7,398 bases of DNA from Verrucomicrobiota bacterium (lineage in GTDB: Bacteria > Verrucomicrobiota > Verrucomicrobiia > Verrucomicrobiales > Verrucomicrobiaceae), in the NCBI GenBank assembly GCA_021413535.1, contig JAIOQF010000230.1, positions 1 to 7,398 on the forward strand. The letters run 5' to 3'. A model generated the notes under the pieces. It was given only the letters and a program-made list of their open reading frames with translations. It did no database searches and was not told the origin of the DNA. A program made the translations under genes and the position numbers. Positions within the stretch are counted from its first letter, which is position 1. Every line of letters begins with the position of its first letter. Positions 1 to 6,059 of this stretch are shown here, piece by piece.

Positions 1-181
1 GAATCTCATGCAGCATCTTGCTCAAATCCGCATCGCTAATGAGCCGCAAGTTTCCCGGCCCCAGTTTAAACTCCATCAGCGACCGACCCTGCCCATCAGC
101 CAGCATCACGGAAGTATGAGAACCGCCAGTCTCGATGCCGAGCAATCGCCTTTCGACTGAGAGTTCATCGCGTTTCGGCAT
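1..181 (-). CDS. BadF/BcrA-type ATPase or N-acetylglucosamine kinase-like protein, N-terminal part (runs off the left edge)
   Basis: Only the first 60 residues are in the window, read from an ATG at 181 down to the left edge, with no stop. After a polar leader of about 13 residues comes LGIETGGSHTSVMLADGQGR (residues 14-33). This looks like the first phosphate-binding beta-hairpin of the ASKHA fold (sugar kinase/actin/Hsp70), usually written GxDGGGTxT. GPGNLRLISD (41-50) follows, typical of BadF/BcrA-type proteins that include glucosamine and N-acetylglucosamine kinases. Such enzymes phosphorylate amino sugars with ATP in the cytoplasm, sometimes in cell-wall recycling. The usual Asp of the motif is Glu here. 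The gene lies 73 bp downstream of thiS on the same strand and could be co-transcribed, though no functional link to thiamine is evident. No Shine-Dalgarno sequence precedes the ATG. The family is fairly sure; the substrate is not. Confidence 0.6.
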   Translation of the reverse strand, partial: MPKRDELSVERRLLGIETGGSHTSVMLADGQGRSLMEFKLGPGNLRLISDADLSKMLHEI

Positions 182-255
182 AAAGAAACAAAACAACGCA
201 GAACCGCATTGCGCAAGAGTCGATCTCTAACTCCCATCTCCCATTTCCAAGTCCA

Positions 256-456
256 TCACCCTCCCGCCGTGATCTGAACAATCTCGATCACATCACCTTC
301 TTTGAGTTCCGCCTCTGCATGTTCGCGTGGAAACAACGCCCGTCGATTCAACTCCACAATAACCGGCTTCAGTCCAAACCCCAGTTCATCAAGCAAACCG
401 CGCACCGTGAGCGATACCGAGGTTGTGTGCGAGCTGCCATTGACCTGAATCGTCAT
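256..456 (-). CDS. thiS: ThiS, sulfur carrier protein of thiamine thiazole synthesis
   Basis: This is a 66-residue ubiquitin-like (beta-grasp) protein, the same length as E. coli ThiS. It starts MTIQVNG and ends in the diagnostic ITAGG. In the family the C-terminal glycine is adenylated, converted to a thiocarboxylate, and donates sulfur to ThiG during thiazole formation in the cytoplasm. Conserved family features include the ELN segment near residues 35-37 and EGDVIEIV just before the tail. The frame is open upstream to an ATG at 498, but the start at 456 is preferred. It has a strong Shine-Dalgarno sequence (GGAGGT at 463-468, six bases before the ATG). It also overlaps the thiH stop as ATGA (453-456), a classic sign of translational coupling. 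The 14 extra residues of the longer frame are glycine-rich and lie inside the thiH coding region. Confidence 0.93.
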   Translation of the reverse strand: MTIQVNGSSHTTSVSLTVRGLLDELGFGLKPVIVELNRRALFPREHAEAELKEGDVIEIVQITAGG

Positions 457-1592
457 GCCGCCACCTCCGATAAAATCGCCGCATCCCAATCCTTCCACAC
501 CGGATCAATTCCCAGCAATCGCAAAACATCCGCGATCTCCGCAGGTGAACGCTCATCCGCGATACCAAATTGTCCTTCCGCGCGATCACAGGAAGCCGGA
601 GCCTCGCGCTCCACACGCCGCCCCTTCACCGTGAGATGCAAATCATCACTTCCTTGCCCCGTGTAACCACCGGGTTCCGTATGACTGCCCGCACTCATCA
701 GCGTGATGCCCAGTGTGGCCAGCGCATCACGCAGCGCCGCAGGTTCACGCGTGCTCAGAACGATCCCCACCTCGGGAAACGTCAGTCGGAACGCACAAAT
801 CGTCTGCAGCAGATCGCGATCCGTAAACACAAAGTCCGGTTTGAATCCGCCCGCCGCAGGTCGCAAGCGAGGAAAGGCCACCGTATAAGATGCCTTCCAC
901 TGATTCTTGTAAAGATGATCCAGATGCGAAGCCAGCCGCAACGCCTCTCGTCGCCATTCAGAAAGCCCAAACAAAGCACCAACGCCGATCCGACGGAACC
1001 CTGCATCACCACCGCGCTCCGGACAATCGAGCCGCCAATCGAAGTCGCGCTTCGGTCCCGCCGTATGCATCTGCGCATAGACTTCGCGATCATAAGTTTC
1101 CTGATATACCACCAAACCTTCGCAACCCGCCGCCACCATGCGCTCGTATTCCGGACGCTCCATCGGACCCACCTCGATGCTGAGCGACGGCACAAACTCC
1201 CGCAGCGCACGAATACATTCCTCAAGATATCCCTCCGAAACAAAACGCGGATGCTCACCCGCCACGATCAGAATATTGCGAAAGCCCTGGCCCACCAGAT
1301 GCCGCGCCTCCGCCACGACCTGCTCCACTGTCAGCGTCACCCGCAAGATCGGATTATCCCGTGAGAAGCCGCAATATTTGCAATTGTTGACGCATTCATT
1401 CGAGAGATAGAGCGGCGCAAAAAGCCGCATCGTCCGACCGAAGTTCCGTCGAGTCAGTCGACGCGACTCCCCCGCCATCGCTGCGAGCGCCGCGTCGGAC
1501 AGAGGTTCCAGCAACGCCGCGAACCGCTCCAGGATCGGAGTCGGGCTGGCGTCCAGCGCATCAAAGTAACGGGAAAAACTCATGCTGCGCAT
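453..1592 (-). CDS. thiH: ThiH, 2-iminoacetate synthase (radical SAM tyrosine lyase)
   Basis: This 379-residue protein is close to the 377 of E. coli ThiH. It cleaves tyrosine with a 5'-deoxyadenosyl radical to give dehydroglycine (2-iminoacetate) and p-cresol. The dehydroglycine joins ThiS-thiocarboxylate and deoxyxylulose phosphate on ThiG to make the thiazole. The radical-SAM CX3CX2C motif is C67, C71, C74, binding the 4Fe-4S cluster. Family segments follow: VYQETYDREVYAQMH (162-176), GPKRDFDWRL (179-188), the STRE motif (280-283), and the C-terminal MSAGSHTEPGGYTG (299-312), ending with VWKDWD near 365-370. A stretch of about 20 residues after GGYTG looks longer than usual. A second in-frame ATG lies three codons in; GAGG at 1597-1600 is only four bases before the first, so either could be used. 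thiS follows with an ATGA overlap. ThiH is oxygen-sensitive and typical of anaerobes or facultative organisms, whereas many aerobes use the glycine oxidase ThiO. Confidence 0.95.
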   Translation of the reverse strand: MRSMSFSRYFDALDASPTPILERFAALLEPLSDAALAAMAGESRRLTRRNFGRTMRLFAPLYLSNECVNNCKYCGFSRDNPILRVTLTVEQVVAEARHLVGQGFRNILIVAGEHPRFVSEGYLEECIRALREFVPSLSIEVGPMERPEYERMVAAGCEGLVVYQETYDREVYAQMHTAGPKRDFDWRLDCPERGGDAGFRRIGVGALFGLSEWRREALRLASHLDHLYKNQWKASYTVAFPRLRPAAGGFKPDFVFTDRDLLQTICAFRLTFPEVGIVLSTREPAALRDALATLGITLMSAGSHTEPGGYTGQGSDDLHLTVKGRRVEREAPASCDRAEGQFGIADERSPAEIADVLRLLGIDPVWKDWDAAILSEVAA

Positions 1593-1787
1593 CTTGCCTC
1601 ATGAACTTGATCACGCCAAGCGATTGATGCGACGAACTCATTTCTAGATTGCACAGCATTTTCAATCCAAACATTTTTCAGGTTGCCGCCGCCTGTTGAT
1701 AATTTTGTCCGGCATACTTAACGCGGAAGTCGCTTCGATTCGGAATTGCCTCTAATCGATCAACCTGTCATAGAATGTGATTCTTAT

Positions 1788-3509
1788 ATGCCATCCGCCG
1801 CCTCGCCGCCTTCGCCATCAAATCCCGACCGCTTGTCATGGTCGGCGGTGATCGCTTACGGCTCCGGCGGATTGGTGCCGGTCGCCTTGTTCAACATCGC
1901 CGGACAACTAATCGGCCTTATCGGCAACATCGGTCTGGGCTTAAGCGCATTTTGGCTGGGTGTCATTCTGATCATCCCGCGGCTGTGGGATGCAATTGCC
2001 GATCCCATCGTCGGGCATCTCTCGGACAATCTCCGCACCCGCTGGGGACGGCGGCGGCCCTTTCTGCTGGTGGGCGGCATCGCCGTGGCAGTGAGTTTTG
2101 TTTTCATGTGGTGGGTGCCGAAACACGCCGGTGCCACCGAGGAAGCGCGCCAATGGATGCAACTAGGACACATCCTCTTTTGGCTGCTCATTTTTTATAG
2201 CGCCACCGCGATCTTCGAAATTCCACACGGCGCACTCGGTTTGGAAATGACCAGCGACACGAACGAGCGCACCCGGCTTTTCAGCGCCAAGAGTTTCTTG
2301 GGCAACCTCTTCGCGATGGGCACGCCGTGGCTTTTCGCGCTGGCCAATCTGGAAATGTTTAAAGGCCCTGGCGGCAACGAAGTGGACGGCATGCGATATG
2401 TTTCCATGCTGGTGGCAGTCATTCTCATACCGATGTCCATCTGGTGGTTTGTATCCTGTCGCGAACCCGCCGCCACCAGTATACAAGAGCGACCGAAGAG
2501 CCGATTCTGGGTCAATATGCGGGCGGCCTGCACCAACCGCGCCTTTCTCATCTTGGTCGGCGTGGTCTTCACCCTGGCCATGGGTTTTAATTTTGTCAGC
2601 CTGCTCAATTATTATATCACGATCTTTTATCTCTACGGCGGCGACAAGGCGGCGGCCGGCCCCTTGCTAGGCATCAACGGCACTATCTGGGCCGTCACGG
2701 GTTTGATCGCAGTGTTCCCACTCAACTGGCTGGCGCGTCGTCTCGGCAAGAAGCGCACCCTGGCCATCGCCATTGTGCTGATGATCTCCGCGCAGCTCGC
2801 CAAGATCGTCTGCTACAATCCCGAGCATCCTTATCTGGTCATCATTCCCACGATCTTGTTGTCTGCGGGCATGTTGATGTTCTTCACGCTCGGTTCGTCG
2901 ATGCTGGGTGATGTCTGCGATGATGCGGAGCGGCGCACCGGCCAGCGCAACGAAGGGAGCATCTACGCCGCCTATTGGTGGTTCATCAAAATGGGCACCG
3001 CCTTCGCCAGCTTCGTCACCGGCGCGCTCATCGTCTTCACTCACTTCGATGAAAAACAAAGCATCGGCATCGACCGCCTGTCCGGCCGCGTCAACGAAAT
3101 CGCCGCAATATTCAAAGACGGACGCCAGGCCGAGCCGTCGGAAATTCCCGCCTTGATGGAAAAACTCCACGCTGCCCGGAGTGCCGCTGTCGACATGGCG
3201 GCGCATTTTACCGCCGAAGCTGCCGCCTCCGCCATCCGACACGATCACTGTCTGGCACTCGCTGCTGCACTTGATCCGGTCATCGCCAAGCTTGATGCGC
3301 TCACGACTGATCCTCCGAAAAATTCCATCCGCGACTTGCAGGAAGAGCTTCGTCCGCTGTCGCGCCAAGCTCCCGGTGTGCTCTGGCGCATGCGTCTGAC
3401 AGAGATCGGCCTACCCTTGTTGCTGAGTCTCTTCTCCCTCGTTCTGTTATGGTTTTATCCGCTTGCGGAGGCGCGGCCCCCGGCCAGGAAGCTCGAGAAC
3501 GAACTTTAA
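1788..3509 (+). CDS. GPH-family (MelB-like) sugar:cation symporter with a large insertion before TM12
   Basis: This is a 573-residue inner-membrane protein of the glycoside-pentoside-hexuronide:cation symporter family (major facilitator fold); MelB has about 470. About twelve membrane helices can be seen. RLWDAIADPIVGH (65-77) matches MelB RIWDAINDPIMGW, so D68 and D72 correspond to cation-site residues D55 and D59. RTRWGRRRPF (83-92) is the family's loop 2-3 signature. E144 sits where MelB has D124, and K401 matches K377 in TM11. No counterpart of the MelB sugar-binding D19 is obvious in TM1, so the substrate is probably not melibiose and is unknown. Residues 421-535 are a soluble, Ala-rich helical insertion between TM11 and TM12. 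The frame is open back to a TTG at 1746, but the ATG at 1788 is preferred because the extra 14 residues look non-conserved; neither has a ribosome-binding site. It is a single gene, divergent from thiH and convergent with fabF. Confidence 0.88.
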   Translation: MPSAASPPSPSNPDRLSWSAVIAYGSGGLVPVALFNIAGQLIGLIGNIGLGLSAFWLGVILIIPRLWDAIADPIVGHLSDNLRTRWGRRRPFLLVGGIAVAVSFVFMWWVPKHAGATEEARQWMQLGHILFWLLIFYSATAIFEIPHGALGLEMTSDTNERTRLFSAKSFLGNLFAMGTPWLFALANLEMFKGPGGNEVDGMRYVSMLVAVILIPMSIWWFVSCREPAATSIQERPKSRFWVNMRAACTNRAFLILVGVVFTLAMGFNFVSLLNYYITIFYLYGGDKAAAGPLLGINGTIWAVTGLIAVFPLNWLARRLGKKRTLAIAIVLMISAQLAKIVCYNPEHPYLVIIPTILLSAGMLMFFTLGSSMLGDVCDDAERRTGQRNEGSIYAAYWWFIKMGTAFASFVTGALIVFTHFDEKQSIGIDRLSGRVNEIAAIFKDGRQAEPSEIPALMEKLHAARSAAVDMAAHFTAEAAASAIRHDHCLALAAALDPVIAKLDALTTDPPKNSIRDLQEELRPLSRQAPGVLWRMRLTEIGLPLLLSLFSLVLLWFYPLAEARPPARKLENEL

Positions 3510-3511
3510 CA

Positions 3512-3545
3512 GTCCGGCACAAAGAAAACCGGATCAGATTTTCTT
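3512..3545 (+). terminator. Possible weak terminator after the symporter gene
   Basis: TCCGG (3513-3517) pairs with CCGGA (3529-3533) around an 11-base A-rich loop, and a short T-rich run (TTTTCTT, 3539-3545) follows. It starts just after the symporter's TAA at 3507-3509. The stem is short and the loop long, so this is only a candidate. It sits against the 3' end of the converging fabF. Confidence 0.3.
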
Positions 3546-3566
3546 AATAAGCAGAGCAGCATTGTG
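3534..3566 (-). other. In-frame remnant of the FabF C-terminus beyond the premature stop
   Basis: Directly after the fabF TGA (3567-3569) the same frame reads H-N-A-A-L-L-I-K-K-I and then a second TGA at 3534-3536. E. coli FabF ends TNGSLIFKKI, so these ten codons match the normal end of the protein. With the tail and the stop codon replaced by one residue, the protein would be 414 residues long, against 413 in E. coli. This stretch was therefore coding until recently, is still translated by readthrough, or is coding with sequence errors at the stop. Confidence 0.75.
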
Positions 3567-4778
3567 TCAGCAGAAGACGAATGAGTTGCTAAGCGCCGAA
3601 GTGATCTTCGCGGGACGCGCGACATTGGCCACGCAGTCGAGATCGCATTCTGCATCCTGGTTTTCGAGATTGATCGTCGGCGGCGCCACCTGATCGCGCA
3701 AGGCCAGGATGCACGCAGCGAGTTCCACACCTCCCGCACCACCGAGAAGATGACCGGTCATGGACTTGGTGGAACTGACCAGCAGACCGTTCGTGGCGTG
3801 ACTGCCGAAGCTGCGCTTAATGGCTTTTACTTCACACATGTCGCCGACCGGGGTGCTGGTGCCATGGGCGTTGATGTATTCCACATCTGTCGGATTCATT
3901 TTCGCATGACTCAGGGCCATGTTCATACAGCGCGATGCGCCCGCTCCATCCGGCAGGGGCGCGCTGAGATGATAGGCATCCGAGGAGATTCCGTAGCCTG
4001 CGAGTTCACAGTAAATATGCGCGCCGCGTTTTTTGGCGTGCTCATATTCTTCGAGAACCACGGCGCCACCGCCTTCGCTCATGACGAATCCATCGCGGTC
4101 TTTATCAAAGGGACGGCTGGCCTTTTCTGGAGCGTCGTTCCGGGTGCTGAGCGCCCGCATGTTGCCGAAGCCGGCGAGTCCCATTGGCGCTATAGGAGCT
4201 TCAGCACCGCCCGCGATGATGGCGTCAGCGTCGCCGAATTTGATGATGCGCCAGGCTTCGCCGATGCTGTGGTTCGAAGTGGCGCAAGCCGTAACGATGC
4301 ACATGTTGGGCCCGAGGAAGCCGTATTCCATCGAGACCATGCCGCTGAGGATGTTGCTGATCATCATCGGGATGGTGAATGGCGAGACACGGCTGGGATG
4401 CTTGGACATCAGAAGCGTGTGGTTGTTTTCCAGCGTGATGAGGCCGCCGATGCCGCTGCCGACCATGACTCCGATACGCTCAGGGTTGAGATTACCCGCG
4501 TCGATGCCGCTGTCCGTGACCGCCATTTTCGCCGCACCCATGCCGAGCTGGGTGAAGCGGTCGGCGCGACGCGCGTCCTTGAAATCTTTGAAGAAGAGCT
4601 TCGGATCGTAATCGGTAATTTCACCGCCGAAGTGGGTGCCGTATTCCGTGGTGTCAAACGACGTGATATTCTTGATGCCGCTTTTACCAGCCAGAATATT
4701 TTTCCAGAAGTCGTCCTTGTTGAGTCCAATGGGGGAGACAACTCCAATGCCGGTGATGACAACACGACGTTCGTTCAT
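3567..4778 (-). CDS. fabF: Beta-ketoacyl-ACP synthase II (FabF), C-terminus cut short at the gating loop
   Basis: FabF condenses malonyl-ACP with a growing acyl-ACP, elongating fatty acids in the cytoplasm. The thiolase-fold protein reads 403 residues from MNERRVVITGIGVVSPIG. The catalytic Cys is C165 in TACATSNHSIGEA, the two catalytic histidines are H305 (NAHGTSTPVGD) and H343 (SSTKSMTGHLLGGAGG), and the conserved Lys is K338. The C-terminus is odd. FabF proteins normally end NSFGFGGTN plus about eight residues, and the GFGG loop gates the active site and lines the acyl pocket. Here residues 397-403 are SNSFVFC followed by TGA, so two of the glycines are replaced and the third is the stop, while the tail persists in frame. 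As read, activity is doubtful. There is no acpP next to it, unlike the common acpP-fabF pair, so it may be an extra copy. No Shine-Dalgarno sequence precedes the ATG. A terminator upstream (4852-4884) implies its own promoter in 4779-4851. Confidence 0.9.
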   Translation of the reverse strand: MNERRVVITGIGVVSPIGLNKDDFWKNILAGKSGIKNITSFDTTEYGTHFGGEITDYDPKLFFKDFKDARRADRFTQLGMGAAKMAVTDSGIDAGNLNPERIGVMVGSGIGGLITLENNHTLLMSKHPSRVSPFTIPMMISNILSGMVSMEYGFLGPNMCIVTACATSNHSIGEAWRIIKFGDADAIIAGGAEAPIAPMGLAGFGNMRALSTRNDAPEKASRPFDKDRDGFVMSEGGGAVVLEEYEHAKKRGAHIYCELAGYGISSDAYHLSAPLPDGAGASRCMNMALSHAKMNPTDVEYINAHGTSTPVGDMCEVKAIKRSFGSHATNGLLVSSTKSMTGHLLGGAGGVELAACILALRDQVAPPTINLENQDAECDLDCVANVARPAKITSALSNSFVFC

Positions 4779-4851
4779 AGTTTTTGCTGGGTAATGGCGG
4801 GCTGGTTCGATACGCTAGAATCAATGGGTGAAGCAACCGGTTTTTTGAAAT

Positions 4852-4884
4852 ACAAAGGGCGCACTTGATGGGTGCGCCCTTTGT
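4852..4884 (-). terminator. Strong hairpin, probable terminator of the epimerase-like gene
   Basis: A perfect 13-bp stem (ACAAAGGGCGCAC at 4852-4864 with its complement at 4872-4884) encloses a 7-base loop, the strongest inverted repeat noticed in the window. On the minus strand it lies 30 bases past the TAG of the epimerase-like gene, and a modest T-rich stretch (TTTGTATTT) completes it. On the plus strand no T-run follows, so it reads as a minus-strand terminator insulating fabF from the gene upstream. Confidence 0.7.
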
Positions 4885-4914
4885 GAAACATGCTGCCGCC
4901 CTAAAATTATCGGG

Positions 4915-5907
4915 CTATTTTTCGGCGAACTGCGCGTCGAAGATGATCTTGCTCGTGGGGAAGTCCAGCTTTCTCACAAACGCACAGCTTTCTGTCGCGC
5001 CGTGCTCGCGATCCATGCCGCCGTCTTCCCACTCAACGCTGAGCGGGCCGCCGTAGTTGATGTCATTCAACGCGCGAATGATCTTCTCGAAGTTGATGTG
5101 GCCGCGGCCTACGGATTTGAAATCCCAATAGCGGTTCGGCTTGTGGAAATCTACATGCCCGCCGAAGACGCCCGTTTCACCCGATAGGTTCCACGCTGCG
5201 TCTTTCATGTGAACGTGGAAGATGCGGTCATGAAACTTCCGGATGAAGCCCTCGTAGTCCACCCCCTGATAGCCGAAGTGGGATGGATCATAATTGAAAC
5301 CAAACGCAGGATGATTTTTGACTGCCTTAAGCGCCCGCTCGGCGCTGGCGATGTCGAACGCAATCTCGGTCGGATGCACTTCGAGCGCGAACTTGACGCC
5401 CTGTTTCTTAAACTCGTCGAGAATAGGCTTGAAGCGTTTGCCGAAATCTTTGTAACCGTTCTCGATCTGATCGGGCAGGTTCGGCGGAAAACTGTAAACG
5501 AGATGCCAGATGGAAGAGCCGGTGAAGCCGTTGACCACGCTCACGCCGAATCGCTTTGCGGCTTGCGCGGTCTTTTTTAGTTCCTCCGCCGCGCGCTGAC
5601 GCACGCCCTCGGGATCGCCGTCGCCATAGATGTAGTCGGGCAGGATTTGCTTGTGGCGCGCGTCGATGTTGTCGCACACCGCCTGACCGACAAGGTGCGA
5701 ACTGATGGCATGGCACTGCAGACCGTGCTTTTTAAGGAGCGCGCGTTTGGCGTCACAATACTTCTGGTCAGCCTTGGCGACTTCAAAGTGGTCGCCCCAG
5801 CAGCCGAGTTCCACGCCGTCGTAGCCGAAGGACTTGGCTTTTTTCAGAAAGACTTCCAGCGGGAGATCAGCCCACTGGCCGGAAAAGAGAGTGACGGGTC
5901 TGGCCAT
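4915..5907 (-). CDS. Sugar phosphate isomerase/epimerase family protein (xylose isomerase-like TIM barrel)
   Basis: This 330-residue protein has the AP-endonuclease-2/xylose-isomerase-like TIM-barrel pattern. Members isomerise or epimerise free or phosphorylated sugars and inositols, usually with a divalent metal. The barrel begins with LFSGQWADLPLEVFLKKAKSFGYDGVEL split over residues 7-34. Probable metal ligands are E176 in FALEVHPTE, D207 and H210 in NYDPSH, H231 or H233 in FHVHMKD, and E292 in SVEWED. H66 and H71 (CHAISSHLVG) lie on the second or third strand, as expected for the active site. There is no signal peptide, so it is cytoplasmic. The start at 5907 has no Shine-Dalgarno sequence, and a low-complexity repeat lies just upstream. 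Its neighbours (dus upstream, fabF beyond a terminator) do not reveal a pathway, and the sugar substrate cannot be named. Family confidence is high. Confidence 0.88.
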   Translation of the reverse strand: MARPVTLFSGQWADLPLEVFLKKAKSFGYDGVELGCWGDHFEVAKADQKYCDAKRALLKKHGLQCHAISSHLVGQAVCDNIDARHKQILPDYIYGDGDPEGVRQRAAEELKKTAQAAKRFGVSVVNGFTGSSIWHLVYSFPPNLPDQIENGYKDFGKRFKPILDEFKKQGVKFALEVHPTEIAFDIASAERALKAVKNHPAFGFNYDPSHFGYQGVDYEGFIRKFHDRIFHVHMKDAAWNLSGETGVFGGHVDFHKPNRYWDFKSVGRGHINFEKIIRALNDINYGGPLSVEWEDGGMDREHGATESCAFVRKLDFPTSKIIFDAQFAEK

Positions 5908-5911
5908 GACT

Positions 5912-5942
5912 ATTTTGGATTTTGGGATTGGGATTTTGGATT
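5912..5942. repeat. Short G/T-rich direct repeat before the epimerase-like gene
   Basis: The ten-base unit ATTTTGGATT occurs at 5912-5921 and again at 5933-5942. A variant, ATTTTGGGATT (5919-5929), lies between them, giving GG, GGG, GGG and GG tracts spaced by ATTTT, ATT and ATTTT. It ends four bases before the start codon of the epimerase-like gene and so occupies its expected ribosome-binding region. On the transcript the repeat is C/A-rich. Confidence 0.75.
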
Positions 5943-6003
5943 GATGAAGCTCGCGATGGTTTCATGAGGGACGGGGAATTGCAAACGGGAATAACGAACT
6001 TTG

Positions 6004-6024
6004 CGACTCTAGTCCCTCGAGTCG
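6004..6024. repeat. Small inverted repeat between dus and the epimerase-like gene
   Basis: CGACTC (6004-6009) and GAGTCG (6019-6024) form a 6-bp stem with a 9-base loop, in the 152-bp gap downstream of dus. No T-run follows on either strand, so it is not a convincing terminator. It could slow polymerase or be chance. Nothing else in the gap stands out apart from the G/T repeat at its other end. Confidence 0.3.
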
Positions 6025-6059
6025 GAATCGGAAAACTGCCATTCCAGTTTGTTTAGGCT

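Noticed and set aside
570..1364. 264-codon open frame on the plus strand
   Set aside because: It is antisense to thiH, rich in Arg/Ser/His with no domain pattern, and is a shadow of the real gene.
1593..1787. TPP riboswitch upstream of thiH
   Set aside because: Only an isolated ACCTGA is present on the minus strand near 1680. The CUGAGA segment, the GGAUAAUGCC-like region and the pairing arms of the aptamer were not found.
1746..1787. TTG start for the symporter
   Set aside because: The 14 added residues have no family likeness, TTG starts are rare, and no ribosome-binding site favours it over the ATG at 1788.
3567..3569. Selenocysteine at the fabF TGA
   Set aside because: No SECIS-like hairpin is seen in the bases just after the TGA, the family has glycine here, and nearby genes (thiH, thiS, dus) use TGA as an ordinary stop.
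3534..3580. Frameshift as the cause of the short fabF
   Set aside because: Codon count from the conserved NSF to the conserved tail equals that of normal FabF, so the reading frame is unchanged. Substitutions (or a compensating indel pair) explain it better than a single indel.
3750..4868. 372-codon open frame on the plus strand
   Set aside because: It is antisense to fabF, has no recognisable domain, and is open only because of fabF codon use.
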